The notes under the pieces were generated by a model. That model saw only the letters and a list, made by a program, of their open reading frames with translations. It searched no databases and was not told the origin of the DNA. Positions 5,902 to 7,078 of a stretch of DNA of 7,078 nt are shown piece after piece. The DNA is taken from NCBI GenBank assembly GCA_031282485.1, contig JAITDQ010000091.1:1-7078 (forward strand). The letters are read 5' to 3'. This DNA is from Tannerella sp. (lineage in GTDB: Bacteria; Bacteroidota; Bacteroidia; Bacteroidales; Tannerellaceae). Each line of letters begins with the position of its first letter. Position 1 is the stretch's first letter. The position numbers were made by a program, and so were the translations under genes.

Positions 5902-6875
5902 GATTCCCTTTGCATTAACATGTTGCTGATTTTATTGATTTCCGTCAGCGATTCCCTGTCTGCGCTGAGGCATGCAAGCTCGTTAATGGCAAGTTTGTAT
6001 AAACTGTTCATTTTTTGCTGTGTGATTTCTTTTATATTAAGCCGGTTATAAATATCCGTGTAGGCGCATATTTTTTCTTCAGGAGTAAAGCCGTTCGACT
6101 GATCTTTGAAATATGCCATTCTCGCTTTTTGTTTTTCGTTTGCCGACTTCATTGCGTTTATCAGCAGGAATGTCTTTTTGTCGCAAAGTATATCCCCTCC
6201 TATATTTTTACCGAAAGTTTTGGTATCGCCGTATACATCCAGCAGGTCGTCCTGAAGTTGGAAAGCCAGTCCCGTATAGATGCCGAAACGGTACAGGTGT
6301 TCGGCGTCTTTTTCGGAAGCGCCGCCTATGATGGCGCCGGTTTTCATGCAACAAGCTATGAGAACGGCTGTTTTCAGGCGTATCATTTCCAAGTATTCAT
6401 CTTCGGATACTTCGTCGCGTTTCTCGAAATCCATGTCGTACTGCTGGCCGCAACATATTTCAAGTGCGGTTTCCGAAAACAGATCCAGTACTTTTTTCAG
6501 ATACGGTTCCGCCGTTTCCCCAATCAGCCGGTATGCGGCGATAAGCATGGCATCTCCGGACAGAATGGCCGTATTTGTATTCCATTTTTTATGTACGGTA
6601 GGTCTGTTGCGTCTCATATCCGCCTGATCCATGAGGTCGTCGTGCAGGAGTGTGAAGTTATGAAAGACTTCTAAACCCATAGCGGGTTTGACGGCTTCTT
6701 CTACATTATTACTGTATATATTACATGCCATAAGCGTCAGGCAGGGACGTATCCTTTTACCTCCCAACGCCAATGTATATTCGATAGGTTCGAACAGGCT
6801 TCGTGGCGGCCGGTCAAAATATATTTTATTAAATTCCGGTTCCAATCTGTTTAATACTTGTTCGAAAGATAGCAT
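5898..6875 (-). CDS. Polyprenyl synthetase (trans-isoprenyl diphosphate synthase)
   Basis: The 325-residue protein carries all landmarks of the all-alpha trans-prenyltransferases: GGKRIRP (38-44), the first Asp-rich motif DDLMD (79-83) followed by RRNRPTVH, GDAML (107-111), KTA (168-170), and the second Asp-rich motif DDLLD (209-213), then GKNIGGD (222-228). It condenses isopentenyl diphosphate with allylic diphosphates to make precursors for quinones or cell-wall lipid carriers. The first motif is DDxxD without the two-residue insertion of bacterial FPP synthases, and Phe74 lies five residues before it. A bulky residue there tends to limit chain length, which suggests a short to medium product, but this is inference. 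It starts the pair with the TatD-like gene (ATGA overlap). The start ATG lies only 19 bases beyond a hairpin terminator. Confidence 0.94.
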   Translation of the reverse strand: MLSFEQVLNRLEPEFNKIYFDRPPRSLFEPIEYTLALGGKRIRPCLTLMACNIYSNNVEEAVKPAMGLEVFHNFTLLHDDLMDQADMRRNRPTVHKKWNTNTAILSGDAMLIAAYRLIGETAEPYLKKVLDLFSETALEICCGQQYDMDFEKRDEVSEDEYLEMIRLKTAVLIACCMKTGAIIGGASEKDAEHLYRFGIYTGLAFQLQDDLLDVYGDTKTFGKNIGGDILCDKKTFLLINAMKSANEKQKARMAYFKDQSNGFTPEEKICAYTDIYNRLNIKEITQQKMNSLYKLAINELACLSADRESLTEINKISNMLMQRES

Positions 6876-6894
6876 GACATTCTCATTATTAAGT

Positions 6895-6923
6895 AAAAAG
6901 GCTGCTAAGATTGCAGCCTTTTT
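6895..6923 (-). terminator. Hairpin terminator after tonB
   Basis: AAAAAGGCTGC (6895-6905) pairs perfectly with GCAGCCTTTTT (6913-6923) over 11 bp with a 7-base loop and a T-run, a textbook intrinsic terminator. It lies 20 bases after the tonB stop and 19 bases before the polyprenyl synthetase ATG. It is near symmetrical and could stop transcription in either direction, but only minus-strand genes flank it. Confidence 0.85.
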
Positions 6924-6943
6924 GAGTTCATCATTTAGAGAGA

Positions 6944-7078
6944 TTATTGTTGTAATCTGAATCTAACCGGGACGCTGTATTTTACGCGAACAGGTTTTCC
7001 TCTTTGTTCTCCCGGTTTGAATTTCGGCACCTGTTTTAACACGCGGATAGCTTCTTTGTCCAAATTCGGGTCAACCGG
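6944..7078 (-). CDS. tonB: Energy transducer TonB, C-terminal end (partial, cut by right edge)
   Basis: The last 44 codons before TAA (6944-6946) read PVDPNLDKEAIRVLKQVPKF, then KPGEQRGKPVRVKYSVPVRF and RLQQ. This is the TonB C-terminal domain: D-x-EAIRVL...P.F.PG...GKPV.V.Y..PV.FRL. It contacts the TonB box of outer-membrane receptors in the periplasm and transmits energy from the ExbB-ExbD motor. The position after Val-Pro-Lys that is usually Trp in Bacteroidota homologues is Phe here. The gene is on the same strand as exbB-exbD but two genes and a tRNA away. The N-terminal membrane anchor is outside the window. Confidence 0.92.
   Translation of the reverse strand, partial: PVDPNLDKEAIRVLKQVPKFKPGEQRGKPVRVKYSVPVRFRLQQ

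Noticed and set aside
6015..6674. 219-codon plus-strand open frame opposite the polyprenyl synthetase
   Set aside because: It is entirely antisense to a gene with complete catalytic motifs, has no recognisable domain, and its composition is what the reverse complement of that gene would give.
1..7078. CRISPR arrays, insertion sequences, riboswitches, phage attachment sites
   Set aside because: I saw no regularly spaced repeats, transposase genes or known riboswitch cores. The tRNA-Ser has no repeated 3' end nearby and no integrase gene in the window.

Overview
The window looks like chromosomal DNA from a Bacteroidales bacterium (phylum Bacteroidota). This rests on the protein families and their order: a TonB C-terminus, a polyprenyl synthetase, a TatD hydrolase, and an exbB / 4-TM protein / exbD / exbD block. 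It also rests on AT-rich start regions without clear Shine-Dalgarno sequences, a promoter matching the Bacteroidota form (TTTG, then TAnnTTTG), and an AAA-ATPase/PD-(D/E)XK nuclease gene of a kind that is often multicopy in this order. Genus cannot be read from the sequence.

Left, plus strand (1-1672). After the last 19 codons of an unidentified gene (2-61) comes a 527-codon AAA-ATPase-like/PD-(D/E)XK nuclease gene (92-1672). It is interrupted by one in-frame TAA at codon 425. The stop separates the ATPase half from the nuclease half, whose catalytic residues are all still present. About 200 bp without a convincing gene follow (1673-1871).

Middle, minus strand (1872-4771), listed left to right. 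An Lrp/AsnC-type regulator has a perfect palindrome next to its probable promoter. Then comes a strong terminator hairpin, followed by a compact operon read right to left: exbB, an unnamed four-helix membrane protein, and two different exbD genes. These encode the inner-membrane, proton-driven motor that energises TonB-dependent outer-membrane transport.

Right, minus strand (4856-7078). A tRNA-Ser(GGA) gene has its own promoter. Upstream of it are tatD-like and polyprenyl synthetase genes joined by an ATGA overlap, and at the right edge the C-terminal 44 codons of tonB. A hairpin terminator lies between tonB and the polyprenyl synthetase. The TonB partner and its Exb motor are thus close together on one strand, with isoprenoid, hydrolase and tRNA genes between them.

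Most of the window is ordinary core-genome content. The points most worth a second look are the single-base split of the ATPase-nuclease gene, the undescribed 4-TM protein inside the Exb operon, the paired dissimilar ExbDs, the unexplained 1673-1871 spacer, and the Lrp promoter palindrome. I found no clear evidence of a wholly new multi-gene system.
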